Assembly (NCBI RefSeq): GCF_000024185.1
Contig: NC_013790.1
Location: 2,107,001-2,171,000 of the forward strand
Direction of reading: 5' to 3'
From: Methanobrevibacter ruminantium M1
Lineage (GTDB): Archaea; Methanobacteriota; Methanobacteria; Methanobacteriales; Methanobacteriaceae
Length of the DNA: 64,000 bases
The translations under genes were made by a program, and so were the position numbers. The notes under the pieces were generated by a model. The model searched no databases. It had not been told where the DNA came from and was given only the letters and a program-made list of their open reading frames with translations. The stretch's first letter is position 1. Each line of letters opens with the position of its first letter. This document shows positions 7,997 through 18,046 of this stretch, piece after piece.

Positions 7997-8734
7997 TTAT
8001 TGAAGAACAAATCCACCGTTAGGTGAGATTACTTGTCCGGTTAAGTAAGGTGCAGTCAAAATGTATTCAAGAGCACCAGCGATTTCTTCAACTTCACCAA
8101 TGTGTCCAAGAGGGATTGTTGCTGCAAGAGCGTTCAATTCATCTTGGTTTACTCCACGTAACATGTCAGTCATAATCATACCAGGAGCAATTGAGTTGAC
8201 ACGTACTTTTCTAGGTGCAAATTCCAATGCTAATGCACGGCATAATCCAATTACACCAGTCTTAGCAGCACAGTAGTCTGCTTGATTAATTACACCAGTC
8301 AAACCGCCTACAGAAGCAGTGCATACAATAGCAGTGTCACGGTCTACCATATATGGGAGACATAAGTGGCACATGTGCATCATGCTTACAAGGTTTGTGT
8401 TGATTACCGCTTCGTATCTTTCAGGCTCTAAGTCAATGAAGTTAGAGTTGTTGGTAATTCCTGCATTGTTTACAAGGGCATCGATTTCTTCGCCGAATGC
8501 ATCAACAGCAGCTTCAACCAATTTTTTACAATCTTCAAATTTACTTACATCAGCCTGTACGGCAATGGCCTCTACACCATATTTATCTTTGATTTCTGCG
8601 ATTACATCTTCAGTTAATTGTTTGGATGAGTCACTGCGATAGTTAATAACTACATTGTAACCTAATTCACCTAACTTTAAAGCCATAGCTTTACCAATTC
8701 CTCTGGATCCACCAGTAATAATTGCATTTGCCAT
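7997..8734 (-). CDS. Short-chain dehydrogenase/reductase (FabG-like)
   Basis: A 245-residue NAD(P)-dependent oxidoreductase. The cofactor loop GGSRGIGKA lies at residues 8-16, NNAG near 88, and the catalytic Ser-Tyr-Lys in CTASVGG and YCAAK. The C-terminus (TGQVISPNGGFV) is the typical SDR end. Archaea of this group lack fatty-acid synthesis, so although the sequence is FabG-like the substrate is more likely a sugar, polyketide-like or isoprenoid-pathway carbonyl; the sequence cannot decide. It is a single gene with its own terminator. Confidence 0.9.
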   Translation of the reverse strand: MANAIITGGSRGIGKAMALKLGELGYNVVINYRSDSSKQLTEDVIAEIKDKYGVEAIAVQADVSKFEDCKKLVEAAVDAFGEEIDALVNNAGITNNSNFIDLEPERYEAVINTNLVSMMHMCHLCLPYMVDRDTAIVCTASVGGLTGVINQADYCAAKTGVIGLCRALALEFAPRKVRVNSIAPGMIMTDMLRGVNQDELNALAATIPLGHIGEVEEIAGALEYILTAPYLTGQVISPNGGFVLQ

Positions 8735-9178
8735 TTTTATTCACCTTTATTTATTTAATGAAAAGTAAAATTCTAAAATAATTTTACAATTAATAATCTG
8801 TATCATAAAAGTATTAAATCTTACTATTTAAATTAAAAATAATTCATTAAAATGGAAAAATAAGTGAAAATTATTCGATAATTATCAAATAAATAATTTA
8901 GTTATTCATAATAAATAAAATAAAAATAAACATTGTTCATTTAAGTTTATAAAGCCATTAAAATTAGAATAAAATTTATTGAGAAATTGCTTGGAAACTT
9001 ATAAAAAAATATGAAAAAATTACTCAAACAAATAAAGGCAGATGGAAAAAAAACAGAGATATGAAAAAATAAAAAAAATGAAAATAAAAAGAGAAAAAAA
9101 ACTAAACAATAAAAAGAGAAAAAAAGAAAAAACAATGAAAAATATAAAAGTAAAAAGAAAAACCATTAAAAATAAAAC
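8735..9178. other. Gene-free AT-rich spacer
   Basis: Very AT-rich DNA with A-rich runs on the plus strand. Open frames here encode only Phe/Leu/Ser or Lys-rich low-complexity peptides with no ribosome site. The dehydrogenase promoter must lie in its left part (ATTTTACAATTAATAATC region), but I cannot place it firmly. Confidence 0.6.
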
Positions 9179-10210
9179 TTATTTCTTAGAACCGCCCAGC
9201 TCATAAGTATTTTTCACAATCAAATCAAAGAGATCATCTGTTTTAAAGTCAATAGGCTTATGTGGATTTACAATAAAGCTAAGTGCCTGTTTAGTAATGT
9301 CCTCTAAATCTGTAGTCCTATACATAAGACCATTATTCACATAAAACTGGTCTACAGACAATGTGTCTCCAGGATAGCATGAGATAACAGGTGTCTGAAG
9401 TATTGCAGCTTCCCTATTCATTGTTCCTCCAGCTCCAATTACAAGGTCACATGCCTTAATTATGCTTGAAGTGTCTACCGGAGGCTTAAGGATTGTCACA
9501 TTCTTTATTCCTTCAAATATCTCAGCCTGTTCCTTAAACCTAGGAAGAATAAGAATATTTGCATACTCCTTTAAGACATCTACAACAGGGGATAAAACTG
9601 ATTTTCTGCAGTCTGTATTCAAATAGGACGCAAGAGATGGCTCAGGCCTCATAAGTATGGTTCTTTGAAGAGGCAAATCCAATCCCAAATCCTCAAAGAT
9701 ATTCTCATTGAATACAAAGTTATTGAAGTGCATAAGCTCAGAGGTTCCGTTATATCTAATTATATCATTAGGATTAGCCCCATACTCCATTAGTTTCCAC
9801 ATATCTATAATGTTTGGAACAATAATTTTGCTGCATAATGGAAGGGTCAGCTTATTGGCAGCCATTGCATGCTCATTATCCAAAACAAACAGGCTTGGAA
9901 TTCCAAGGCCAAATGCAACCCTTGGAAGCTCAATGGAATGCTTTGAAAGGGCAACATCAAATCCTTCACCGGAAATCAAATCCGCTAAGTTAACGACTCT
10001 CTCTGCACTTTCCTTTAGCTTCTCTTCCAATGTGACTCCATGCTTTCCTACAGATATAAAGTCTATATCATACATATCCATTAACTTATGAATGTCTCCA
10101 AATTTACGGGCTGTAACTAAAACATCATCTCCTTCATCTTCAAAATACTTAATGACATCTTTAAAAAATCTTACATGAGGAGCATTTGATATATCAATCC
10201 ATATTTTCAT
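9179..10210 (-). CDS. DUF354 family protein (glycosyltransferase-like fold)
   Basis: A 343-residue soluble protein with the DUF354 signature start MKIWIDISNAPHVRFF, then TARKFGDIHKLMDMY, LSKHSIELPRVAFGLGIPSL and, in the C-terminal half, GAGGTMNREAAILQTPVI, which resembles the nucleotide-sugar-binding loop of MurG-type GT-B transferases. The family is widespread in archaea and thought to act on surface or glycan precursors, but no enzyme activity is established. The ATG follows AAGGTGATTTC, the standard ribosome site of this genome. Lone gene, transcribed away from the hyp genes. Confidence 0.85.
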   Translation of the reverse strand: MKIWIDISNAPHVRFFKDVIKYFEDEGDDVLVTARKFGDIHKLMDMYDIDFISVGKHGVTLEEKLKESAERVVNLADLISGEGFDVALSKHSIELPRVAFGLGIPSLFVLDNEHAMAANKLTLPLCSKIIVPNIIDMWKLMEYGANPNDIIRYNGTSELMHFNNFVFNENIFEDLGLDLPLQRTILMRPEPSLASYLNTDCRKSVLSPVVDVLKEYANILILPRFKEQAEIFEGIKNVTILKPPVDTSSIIKACDLVIGAGGTMNREAAILQTPVISCYPGDTLSVDQFYVNNGLMYRTTDLEDITKQALSFIVNPHKPIDFKTDDLFDLIVKNTYELGGSKK

Positions 10211-10371
10211 GAAATCACCTTATAAAATATTATTTTAGTAATACTTAATATATTTTAGCAAAAATCCAAATAAAAAAACAGAAAAAAACAAAATCGAAAT
10301 AAAATAAATTAAAAAAAAAGTTAATTGCCAGCAACAATAGATAAGAATAAGCTAATTGCAAGAGGCAATAG

Positions 10372-10417
10372 ATAAAAATTTTGGTCAAGGCTTTTAGCCG
10401 AAGGCTAAAAAAGCTTG
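10372..10417 (-). terminator. Hairpin terminator of hypB, family member 4
   Basis: Arms CAAGGCTTTTAGCC and GGCTAAAAAAGCTTG pair around GAA (10386-10417), then GACCAAAATTTTTATC in minus-strand reading. The outer part (AAGCTT...CTTGACCAAAA) matches the elements after the thiolase and thermosome genes; the inner stem differs. Confidence 0.65.
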
Positions 10418-10419
10418 AG

Positions 10420-11181
10420 TTAATGGGAATGTTCATGACTGTGACTATGGTCATGGCCATGACTGTGCTCATGGTCGTGACTGTGGTCATGCTCATGCTC
10501 ATGGTCATGATGGTGATGATGTTCAGCTACATGAGCCTTGCAATCTTCAATAGCAGCAATTACTTCATCTAAACCTTTTCCTTCTTTTAAGCTTGAAGTA
10601 ATAACCTTAACATCAGGATTAAGACGTTTTGCATCACATACCATCTTATCAACGCTAGCTCCAACAGCTTCTGCCAAGTCAATCTTATTGATTATAACAA
10701 GGTCAGAGTTTTGGAAGATAAGAGGGTGTTTCTCTACAGTGTCGTCACCTTCAGTAACGCTTACAACCACAACTCTCATATGTGAGCCTAATTCAAAGTC
10801 GACAGGACAGATAAGGTTTCCCACATTTTCAATGAATAGATAATCAATATCATCAAGAGGCAAGTCACCTAATCCGTGACCCACCAAGTGGGCATCCAAG
10901 TGACATTCCTTGCCGGTGTTCAATCCGACTACAGGAACATTGTGAGATTCAATTCTGCCTGCATCAAACTTGCTGATTACATCCCCAGCGATTACACCGA
11001 TTTTTTCATCAACATTTTCAATAATCTCTTCAATAAGAGCTGTTTTACCAGATCCGATTGCTCCTACAAAGTCTACACAAAAGATATCGTGGTCTTCCAA
11101 TAAATGTAAATTCTTATGTGCCAATTTTGCATTGGCATCCATAATGTTCTTTGCTACTTCAACATCAGCAACTTTATGCAT
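10420..11181 (-). CDS. hypB: Hydrogenase nickel-insertion GTPase HypB with C-terminal His tail
   Basis: A SIMIBI-class GTPase that works with HypA to load nickel into NiFe hydrogenases. The P-loop GAIGSGKT lies near residue 41, ENVGNLICPVDFELG follows near 120 and NKIDL near 165. An in-frame GTG three codons upstream is possible, but the ATG at 11179-11181 has GGAAGGTG six bases before it and gives the usual MHKVADVEV start. The last 35 residues are almost only His, Asp, Glu and Ser (five consecutive His, then DHEHEHDHSH-like repeats). His-rich stretches in known HypB proteins are usually N-terminal, so a C-terminal one is unusual; it probably stores or buffers nickel. hypA lies upstream. Confidence 0.95.
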   Translation of the reverse strand: MHKVADVEVAKNIMDANAKLAHKNLHLLEDHDIFCVDFVGAIGSGKTALIEEIIENVDEKIGVIAGDVISKFDAGRIESHNVPVVGLNTGKECHLDAHLVGHGLGDLPLDDIDYLFIENVGNLICPVDFELGSHMRVVVVSVTEGDDTVEKHPLIFQNSDLVIINKIDLAEAVGASVDKMVCDAKRLNPDVKVITSSLKEGKGLDEVIAAIEDCKAHVAEHHHHHDHEHEHDHSHDHEHSHGHDHSHSHEHSH

Positions 11182-11388
11182 ATAATACACCTTCCAAATA
11201 TATAATTATTAAATCAATGTGAATTTTTTATAAATACGATTAATATTTTTTAATAGTTTTTCTATAAGTGTTAAAATAATTAATTGTGAAATCAATTATA
11301 TTAATGAGAATTAGTGACCATATTTTGAATAATATTTAAACAGAATAATTGATTTTTATAATGATTAAAAAACTGAGTCTAATAATGA

Positions 11389-11763
11389 TTATTCGTCCTC
11401 TTTTTCAATACTAATGTTTCTAACGGTTACATCCTTGCCGTTTTTGACTTCCACCCTATGACTTTCGCATTTTGGACATAAAATCATAGGAGCATAATGA
11501 TCGCTGTCATCAACATTAGCGACTCCTTCAAAGTCACAGTTGTGGCACTTGATTTCAACATCAATATCCTCTACAATAAGTTCAGCATTCTCTGCGATTG
11601 TCTCGGAACATAAGACACCTAACATAAATTTCAATTGTTCCGGATTAAGCATAGCCAATTTGCCAATTTCAATAACTATTTCAGTTACCTCAATTGCATT
11701 GTTAGCCTCTGCAGTTTCCAGCACTGCATTTAAAATTCCTTGAGCCATAGCTAATTCGTGCAT
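11389..11763 (-). CDS. hypA: Hydrogenase nickel-incorporation protein HypA
   Basis: A 124-residue metallochaperone. The N-terminal MHE, whose His2 is the nickel ligand, is intact, and the zinc site CHNC near residue 74 and CPKC near 97 has both CxxC pairs. The acidic C-terminus is a little longer than usual. A GGAGAT ribosome site precedes the ATG. It delivers nickel to the hydrogenase large subunit together with HypB, encoded 207 bp downstream on the same strand; the spacer is long enough for a separate promoter. Confidence 0.95.
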   Translation of the reverse strand: MHELAMAQGILNAVLETAEANNAIEVTEIVIEIGKLAMLNPEQLKFMLGVLCSETIAENAELIVEDIDVEIKCHNCDFEGVANVDDSDHYAPMILCPKCESHRVEVKNGKDVTVRNISIEKEDE

Positions 11764-11934
11764 TCTAAATCTCCAATTAAAAAAAATCTATTTAAAAATA
11801 TAATCAAAATTAATATTAATATATTATTCATTAATATAATATAAAACTATTGATAAAATATCAAACAGTTTAAGAGTAATAAAACTAAACAAAGATTGTA
11901 ATACCTAATCTGATAATAAAAAGAAAGATAAAAG

Positions 11935-12019
11935 TTTTATCCAAAAATGAACAGTACGGATAAAACTATCTTTAAAAAAATGATTAGTTGTTTAATGTTT
12001 ATCCTAAAAAAAGGATAAA
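11935..12019 (-). terminator. Compound hairpin 3' of prs
   Basis: TTTTATCC (11935-11942) pairs with GGATAAAA (11958-11965), and TTTATCC (11998-12004) pairs with GGATAAA (12013-12019). In minus-strand reading the loop of the second is a T-run. Four copies of the same 7-mer arms allow alternative pairings. The rest of the 287-bp spacer 11764-12050 is AT-rich with the hypA promoter. Confidence 0.5.
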
Positions 12020-12050
12020 AACAGTTTAAATTAATAACTGCAAAGTAAAG

Positions 12051-12971
12051 TTATCTTAAGACATCAGCAATGATCTTAGCAACGGATATTGAACTGACAT
12101 CTGATTTTAAGGTATCTGTACTTGCCAATTCACGAGCTCCAGCTGCAGATATCTTCAATACAGCATCGTTTACAAGAACTGGGTGAACACAATAGACATC
12201 TACTGATTTAGCGCCGTGCTCCTTTAATATGCCAATTGCATTGACGATTGTTCCTCCGGTTGCTATGATGTCGTCAATGATGATTGCTTCCTTATCCTTT
12301 ACAGAATCTATATTTACCTTAGAGTCTTTCTTTACTTTAGCCAAATCTTCGCTGTCAAAATCGCTGTGAATGTCTACAATAGTAGTTTCCACCTTATCAG
12401 GACCTAATCTGACTTTGCTCATATAAGTGCAATTGCATCCTAAGATTTCAGCGATCTCTTCTGCAAATCCTAAAGCGCCCTTATCCGGAGCAATAATTAT
12501 TGGATTTTCCACAGTGTTTGCAATATATTCTGCAATAGGAGGCATTGCTGAAAGATTTGCAGTTGGAATGTTGAAGAAGTCTCTAACGCTGTCCTCATGG
12601 AGATTGATTGAAATGAACTCATCAGCACCTGATTCCTCAATTAGGTTAGCTACCAATTGAGCGGAAATAGCTTCCCCATCTTTAAATCTTAATTCCTGTC
12701 TGCCATATCCTAAATAAGGCACAACCACTTTAACATGCTCTGCACCTAAGTCCTTGACAGTCCTGATTAAAAATAAAAGTTCAACCAAGTTTTCATCTTG
12801 AGGAAAACCAGTGGATTGGATAATTGTAACTTCCTTATCCACTTCTGATTTAATTCTGATATATCTCTCACCGTCAGGGAATTTTTTAGTTTCTATAGGA
12901 CATAAAACATCCCCTAATTCCTTTGCAACATTAGCCGCTAGTTTTTGTGATGCTGAACCACCAATAATCAT
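12051..12971 (-). CDS. prs: Ribose-phosphate pyrophosphokinase (PRPP synthetase)
   Basis: A 306-residue enzyme that makes phosphoribosyl pyrophosphate from ribose 5-phosphate and ATP for nucleotide, histidine and cofactor synthesis. Two phosphoribosyltransferase-like domains are present. The ATP and metal region appears as FPDGERYIRI near residue 28, and the PRPP loop DDIIATGGTI near 219. It is shorter than bacterial class I enzymes (about 315), as is normal for archaeal forms. Single gene, start ATG preceded by GGTGATTAA. Confidence 0.95.
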   Translation of the reverse strand: MIIGGSASQKLAANVAKELGDVLCPIETKKFPDGERYIRIKSEVDKEVTIIQSTGFPQDENLVELLFLIRTVKDLGAEHVKVVVPYLGYGRQELRFKDGEAISAQLVANLIEESGADEFISINLHEDSVRDFFNIPTANLSAMPPIAEYIANTVENPIIIAPDKGALGFAEEIAEILGCNCTYMSKVRLGPDKVETTIVDIHSDFDSEDLAKVKKDSKVNIDSVKDKEAIIIDDIIATGGTIVNAIGILKEHGAKSVDVYCVHPVLVNDAVLKISAAGARELASTDTLKSDVSSISVAKIIADVLR

Positions 12972-13283
12972 TTAATCACCAAAAATATATTAAACTAGAA
13001 AAATTAACCGTATCTTCTTAAAATAGAACCTTTTACAAATCTTTTAAATTAAATGAGTGATTTAATTAAGTTTAAATTAAAGTATTAATTAAAATATTGA
13101 GAAAATTTAAAAGATATTCATGTTTTATTTATATTGATGTTTATAATTAAATATTACTATTTTAATATTTATGAAAAAATAAGTGATAATTTTGGAACAA
13201 AGCAGTAGGTTTAATATTGGAATGGAAAGAAGATAGAATAAGTTAAACTAGTAATATGAATCAAAAGATAGAAAAATAATTAC

Positions 13284-13424
13284 CAATAGAATAAATTAAA
13301 ACTAGAAAAAATAATCTAAACTAAATAGAATAAGTTAAAACTAGAAAAAATAGTTAAAAATAGAAAAAATAATCTAAACTAAATAGAATAAGTTAAAACT
13401 AGAAAAAATAAGTTAAAAATAGAT
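13284..13424. repeat. About 60-bp imperfect tandem repeat
   Basis: Two copies of a block containing AATCTAAACTAAATAGAATA and then AGTTAAAACTAGAAAAAATA, with partial copies on both sides. It fills the 3' side of the membrane-protein gene. The rest of the 488-bp spacer 12972-13459 is AT-rich and holds the prs promoter region; no gene is seen. Confidence 0.6.
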
Positions 13425-13459
13425 AAAAAGTAAAAATAATTAAAAAAATAAAAAATAAG

Positions 13460-14563
13460 TTAAATTTGTTGGCTTAAAACTTCATTGCTATCACGTCTAA
13501 TAGTCACAACATGAGCCAAGACCAAAGAGCCTAAGAACAGGAATGTGAGCAGCGCCATACCGTTTATTGTCCTGTTAAAGAGGAACAAACCAATGATCGC
13601 TTGAGCAATAAATCCAGTAAGGGAACCAATTAAAAGAACTTCCTTACCTAAATATTTCTTATTGTTCTTTTCTCTTTTAAGTCTGTATTCGCGAAGAACA
13701 AGCAGGCCTATTATGATTGTAAATAAGACTAATAAAAGCAATATAACGAATGTCAAATATCCAAAGTCATATGCATAACCGAAGATACCTGGAAGCATAT
13801 AGTCGATTGTATCCTTCTTGGTTACCAAAAGACCAAAGAACAATGGGAATGGCAAGCCAAACATCAAAATGAATTGCATTGGCAAGCTAATATAACCATC
13901 TGCAAATCCAGTACTGTCAGACCAATAGGATGAAGCAGGATCGTGACCTATCAATTGAGTATTTCCAATTACCAATTTTAGACTTGCCAAAGAGTTCTGA
14001 GCAAGTCTTGAAATCCTTAACAATGGAGAGAAAACTTCCATGCTTAAAATCCTGGAAACAAGCTCAAGCAAACCGAATGCAACTAAAGCTGCAAGGAAAA
14101 ACATTAAAATCCTTCTGATTGTAAGGATAGACTTTTGCCTAAAGGATTTGGAAATGATAGTATAACCTATGAACAGACCGATGAACCATAGCAATAGGAA
14201 TGATCTGTGCATTGCTCCACCGAATACGGTTATTGCTATAAGAAAAACATATACGATATTTTTAAGCCTTGATATATCAACACCCGACCCTTCCATAACC
14301 TTAAGCGACGCTAATGCGGTTACAATAGCCAATAGGGCAATAGGACCGAAAGGGTGAGTAAATTCATGCTGACCAAATGATAATACCAGGAAAGCCAAGT
14401 CGGCTCCAAATAGAATTGTAAATCCTCCAGATAGGAATAATGAGAGGAATGTTACCACACTTAATGATAAAGGAACCAAATTGATTACGAATATCATAGT
14501 AGCAAGTAAAATCAAACCTACTTCAAGTATAAGTTGAAAATGATTTTGAGCTATCAATAACAT
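13460..14563 (-). CDS. Polytopic membrane protein, unknown function
   Basis: A 367-residue integral membrane protein with about nine hydrophobic helices. A longer hydrophilic stretch around residues 195-225 (GHDPASSYWSDSTGFADGY) is probably an extracytoplasmic loop and may carry the active site. An upstream TTG (14573-14575) is in frame, but the ATG at 14561-14563 is preceded by GTGTGATTTC, the local ribosome-site form, so I chose it. I do not recognise the family. The next gene upstream (14956-15435) encodes a small single-span protein on the same strand, so the two may act together at the envelope. Confidence 0.7.
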   Translation of the reverse strand: MLLIAQNHFQLILEVGLILLATMIFVINLVPLSLSVVTFLSLFLSGGFTILFGADLAFLVLSFGQHEFTHPFGPIALLAIVTALASLKVMEGSGVDISRLKNIVYVFLIAITVFGGAMHRSFLLLWFIGLFIGYTIISKSFRQKSILTIRRILMFFLAALVAFGLLELVSRILSMEVFSPLLRISRLAQNSLASLKLVIGNTQLIGHDPASSYWSDSTGFADGYISLPMQFILMFGLPFPLFFGLLVTKKDTIDYMLPGIFGYAYDFGYLTFVILLLLVLFTIIIGLLVLREYRLKREKNNKKYLGKEVLLIGSLTGFIAQAIIGLFLFNRTINGMALLTFLFLGSLVLAHVVTIRRDSNEVLSQQI

Positions 14564-14840
14564 GAAATCACACAATAAAATAATAATTTAATAAGTTTAA
14601 TAAAATTTTTGAATTTAAGAAGTTTCTTAAATTTACATAATACTATAATATTAATGTTTTTATTTAACTAAGTATTTAAATATTGGTGCTAAGAGAGGGC
14701 ATTTTTTATTTCTAGGATAATAAATTATAGAAATAATAGTAGGTTGGAAAATAAAAATTTATTCCAATTTTTTAAAAAATGAAATGAATATGGATTTGGA
14801 ATAAAATAAGGGTAAAAAGACTTAGTAATAGTTAAAATAA

Positions 14841-14945
14841 GAAAATAAATGAAAAAAAGATAAAAGATAAAAAGGGAAAATAAATGAAAAAAAGATAAAA
14901 GATAAAAAGGGAAAATAAATGAAAAAAAGATAAAAGATAAAAAGG
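14841..14945. repeat. 35-bp tandem repeat, three copies
   Basis: Three near-perfect units (GAAAATAAATGAAAAAAAGA then TAAAAGATAAAAAGG) at 14841, 14876 and 14911, ending just before the stop of the gene at 14956. The 392-bp spacer 14564-14955 otherwise shows only AT-rich DNA and the promoter of the membrane-protein gene. Confidence 0.75.
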
Positions 14946-14955
14946 GAAATAATAA

Positions 14956-15435
14956 TTAGATGAACATTATCTTAATATTTCCCATTAAAATGTCTGGAAT
15001 TATCGGCAAAGGATTTACAGAGGTTATGCTCATTCCAACGGCATCTCCACGGGAATGGCCTTCGACCCAATCATGCTGACGGATTGTATCCAATATATTG
15101 TCCCCAAATATATGGGCAGCAGCCTGGTCGTTTATTATAACCAGAATATGAGGATCCACATTATATGTGTACTGCATGATTGTCTTAACTTCGCCATAAG
15201 GGTCGTCAAGCATATAGATATTGTGAAGAGTACGGCCTTCAGGGTCAAAAGAGCTTCCAGGATATATCCATTGGAAACCACCATTCAAACTCCATAAAGC
15301 AGCCATATCAACTCCAGGAATTCCCCCTTCAGTATCATCCTGAGCTAAAATCACTACATTGGAAACAGCAAATATAGCCAATAAAACAACTATGATTGCT
15401 ATAACAGCTAATGCAACAGTTTTTATATTTACCAT
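14956..15435 (-). CDS. Single-span membrane-anchored protein, unknown function
   Basis: A 159-residue protein with one N-terminal transmembrane helix (about residues 8-30) and an extracytoplasmic domain of about 125 residues. Visible segments include GGFQWIYPGSSFDPEGRTLHN, read as two parts, and HDWVEGHSRGDAVGMSITSV near the end. The longer frame starts at a GTG, but the ATG at 15433-15435 sits behind GGAAGGTGATA and is the better start. No catalytic motif is recognised. It is probably co-transcribed with the polytopic protein downstream, although 392 bp separates them. Confidence 0.65.
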   Translation of the reverse strand: MVNIKTVALAVIAIIVVLLAIFAVSNVVILAQDDTEGGIPGVDMAALWSLNGGFQWIYPGSSFDPEGRTLHNIYMLDDPYGEVKTIMQYTYNVDPHILVIINDQAAAHIFGDNILDTIRQHDWVEGHSRGDAVGMSITSVNPLPIIPDILMGNIKIMFI

Positions 15436-15654
15436 ATTATCACCTTCCACTTAATTAAATCAATAAAAATGGATTTTGATTAACTAATTTTTTTAATCTA
15501 AATTATTATAGTTAGATTTAAGTATATAAACTTTTTGCATATTTGTTGATGGGAGAATCAAAGGGGTTTAGAATAGTTATAAATTGATTATAAGATTTGA
15601 AATAGAAAAATAAGGAATTACAATATAGATAAAAATAAGATATAATAAGAATTG

Positions 15655-15720
15655 ATAAAAATAGTTAAAATTAATAAAAATAGTTAAAATTAATAAAAAT
15701 AGTTAAAATGGATAAAAAAA
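15655..15720. repeat. 19-bp tandem repeat 3' of lonB
   Basis: Three to four copies of AAAAATAGTTAAAATTAAT. The 436-bp spacer 15436-15871 holds this repeat, the lonB terminator hairpin and the promoter of the gene starting at 15435; no coding sequence is seen. Confidence 0.6.
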
Positions 15721-15800
15721 TAAATAAAAGTGGTTAAAAGAATAAAAAAATAAAAAAAGAAGGTTTGAGAAAAAATAATTAATTAGAGTTTCCCAAACTA

Positions 15801-15835
15801 GAAAACATTTTGATCAAACTTTTTCTAAAAGTTTG
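15801..15835 (-). terminator. Hairpin terminator, family member 3
   Basis: The inverted repeat CAAACTTTTTCTAAAAGTTTG (arms of 9) at 15815-15835 is identical to those at 2034 and 7964, again followed in minus-strand reading by GATCAAAATG. It lies about 36 bases after the lonB stop. A weaker hairpin AGTTT-CCC-AAACT lies next to it at 15787-15799. Confidence 0.65.
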
Positions 15836-15871
15836 AGCTAATTATGAGCAGGCTTAGACAAGCTAACCCCT

Positions 15872-18046
15872 TCAGTAGAGACCTTGCTTGTGACTGCTCC
15901 ACTGATTTCTCTCATTTTTATTAATTAATTTTTCCTTCTTGCTTCCGTTGATTAGAATATTTTCCAATACGTCTTCGATAGTTTCGATTGGAACTATCTC
16001 AATCATATCCTCATACTTCTTCTCAAGCATGACATCTTCCATATTGGACTTAGGCAATAGAACTTTCTTAATGCCTGCTTCAGCTGCCGCTTCAATCTTA
16101 GCGGTTGCACCACCAATAGGCATGACATCTCCACGTACGCTTAAGGAACCGGTCAAAGCAATTGATTGGTCTATCGGAATGCCTTCAACAGCAGAGATAA
16201 CCGCTGCAGTTATTGAAACACTTGCGCTGTCCCCTTCAACTCCATCATAACTTTGGAGGAACTGAACGTGAATGTCGTGATTGGAAATGTCCACTTGAGT
16301 GTATTTCTTAATGATTGCACTTACATTCTGAACGGAATCCAAAGCGATTTCTCCAAGCTTACCGGTAACGATGATCTTACCTTCGTTTTTGCTGTTAGCC
16401 GGAGCCATTTCAGCAGCAATTGGCATGACAATACCGCTTCTATCACCCATTACAGCTAAACCATTAACCATACCGATCTTTCCACCTGAGGAATGGAATA
16501 CGCTGTATTCTTTCCTTTGGATAATGGATCTGTCTACAATTTGCTGCTCTAAGGTTCTTGCAAATCTTTTAGCGGTTACAACATGTTCAGCAGTTACCAA
16601 ATCTGCACCTTCTTCAATTGCAACATCACCTGAGGAACGTACTAAACCACCTAACTCTCTTAATCTAAGAGTTAAAGCGTTCTTTCTTCCTGCTCTACGT
16701 TTAGCTTCCAAAATAATTTCATCAAGAGCGTCAGTTGCAAAGTGAGGAATTCTGCCGTCGTTCTTGACTTCTTGAGCTACAAACTGTACAAGCTTTTTAC
16801 GGTTTTCTTCGGTGTCTTCCATATAATCTTTCATAAAGACCCCATAACCATATCCTCTGATTCTTGAACGCATTGCAATGTGCATTCCTTCAAGAACTTG
16901 GATATTTCCAGAAGCTACAAGAACAAAATCACATGGAACTGCTTGAGAACGGACCATAGCACCACTGCTGTTTTCACTTTGACCAGTGATTGCATATTTC
17001 TTCTCTTGCATAGCAGATAATAGCTCTTGTTGAGTTTTCATGCTCATTGTACCTATTTCGTCAATGTATAAAACTCCCTTATGAGCCTTGTGAATCATTC
17101 CGCTTTCAACACGTTCGTGTGCAGGGGTTCCAAGACCTCCAGATTGGTAAGGGTCGTGCCTTACATCACCGAGCAATGCGCCGGCATGAGCACCAGTAGC
17201 ATCCATGAATGGTGCAAATCTTTTATCTCCGTTGTTTACCAATAATTTAGGAGACATGTTATTTGCCTTAGGCTTGATTTGCATGGAAATAAATATTACA
17301 AGCAATGCAGCAATGATAGCTTCAAATATTCTTTGGTATAGGATTCCAAGAACAAAGATAGCTGCAGTTGCAAACATGGTGATCATCATCTTCTTCTCAT
17401 CGCCGCTTTTTGCATTGGCCTTGTTTGCCTTGACTATCTTTTTGCCCTGACCTGCAGGGACTGTCCTAATCAATGGATAATTACTGTCTTCCCCGTTTGG
17501 ATAAACCAATACGTCTTCTAAGACTTCAGGAGGCAATAACTCAGCCATTCCTTTAGCGAGCATTGACTTACCTACACCCGGATCACCAATAAGAAGAACA
17601 TTTCTTCTTTGCTTTGCTGCTTTTTTAATTGTTTCCACAGATTCCTCATGACCTATGACCTGGTCGATGAGAAGTGGAGGAACTTCAATTTCAGAGGTAT
17701 TTGAAAGAGATTCGTAATCAAGCATAGGCTTTATCCTACGTTTTCCATCTTCTTCAACATATTCTACATCAAGAGGATTGCTATCCTCCTCTTCATCCTT
17801 GACAGATTCAGAACTGTCTATGGTTTCGCTTACCACATCCGCTTCAACCACTTCACTGGCTGTGTCAATGACTATGGTTTCTCTTACTTCAGAGGAAGTG
17901 CCAAGTTCTTCATTCTCATCAATTTCAGAGGAAGCGTCAAGTTCTTCAGTCTTGTCAATTTCATTATTCTCTACAGTGGAATCTAAGTTTAAGTCTTTAG
18001 ATTCATTCACTTCAACATCTGTAGATTCTATTTTCTTTTCTTCCAT
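15872..18046 (-). CDS. lonB: Archaeal membrane-bound ATP-dependent protease LonB
   Basis: A 724-residue AAA+ protease that degrades unfolded and regulatory proteins at the inner face of the membrane. Walker A GDPGVGKS is at residues 154-161, a two-helix membrane insertion at about 219-256, and Walker B VLYIDE near 325-330. In the C-terminal protease domain Ser607 (GDSAS) and Lys650 (TAKIE) form the catalytic dyad. An unusual feature is an acidic, Ser/Glu-rich N-terminal extension of about 110 residues with degenerate repeats ([17 protein letters not shown]); typical archaeal LonB proteins of about 630-650 residues lack it. The ATG follows TAAGGAGG. It is divergent from cobQ. Confidence 0.95.
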   Translation of the reverse strand: MEEKKIESTDVEVNESKDLNLDSTVENNEIDKTEELDASSEIDENEELGTSSEVRETIVIDTASEVVEADVVSETIDSSESVKDEEEDSNPLDVEYVEEDGKRRIKPMLDYESLSNTSEIEVPPLLIDQVIGHEESVETIKKAAKQRRNVLLIGDPGVGKSMLAKGMAELLPPEVLEDVLVYPNGEDSNYPLIRTVPAGQGKKIVKANKANAKSGDEKKMMITMFATAAIFVLGILYQRIFEAIIAALLVIFISMQIKPKANNMSPKLLVNNGDKRFAPFMDATGAHAGALLGDVRHDPYQSGGLGTPAHERVESGMIHKAHKGVLYIDEIGTMSMKTQQELLSAMQEKKYAITGQSENSSGAMVRSQAVPCDFVLVASGNIQVLEGMHIAMRSRIRGYGYGVFMKDYMEDTEENRKKLVQFVAQEVKNDGRIPHFATDALDEIILEAKRRAGRKNALTLRLRELGGLVRSSGDVAIEEGADLVTAEHVVTAKRFARTLEQQIVDRSIIQRKEYSVFHSSGGKIGMVNGLAVMGDRSGIVMPIAAEMAPANSKNEGKIIVTGKLGEIALDSVQNVSAIIKKYTQVDISNHDIHVQFLQSYDGVEGDSASVSITAAVISAVEGIPIDQSIALTGSLSVRGDVMPIGGATAKIEAAAEAGIKKVLLPKSNMEDVMLEKKYEDMIEIVPIETIEDVLENILINGSKKEKLINKNERNQWSSHKQGLY

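Noticed and set aside
8947-9135. Phe-rich 62-codon frame in the spacer before the DUF354 gene
   Set aside because: Low-complexity product of A-rich DNA on the other strand, without start signals.
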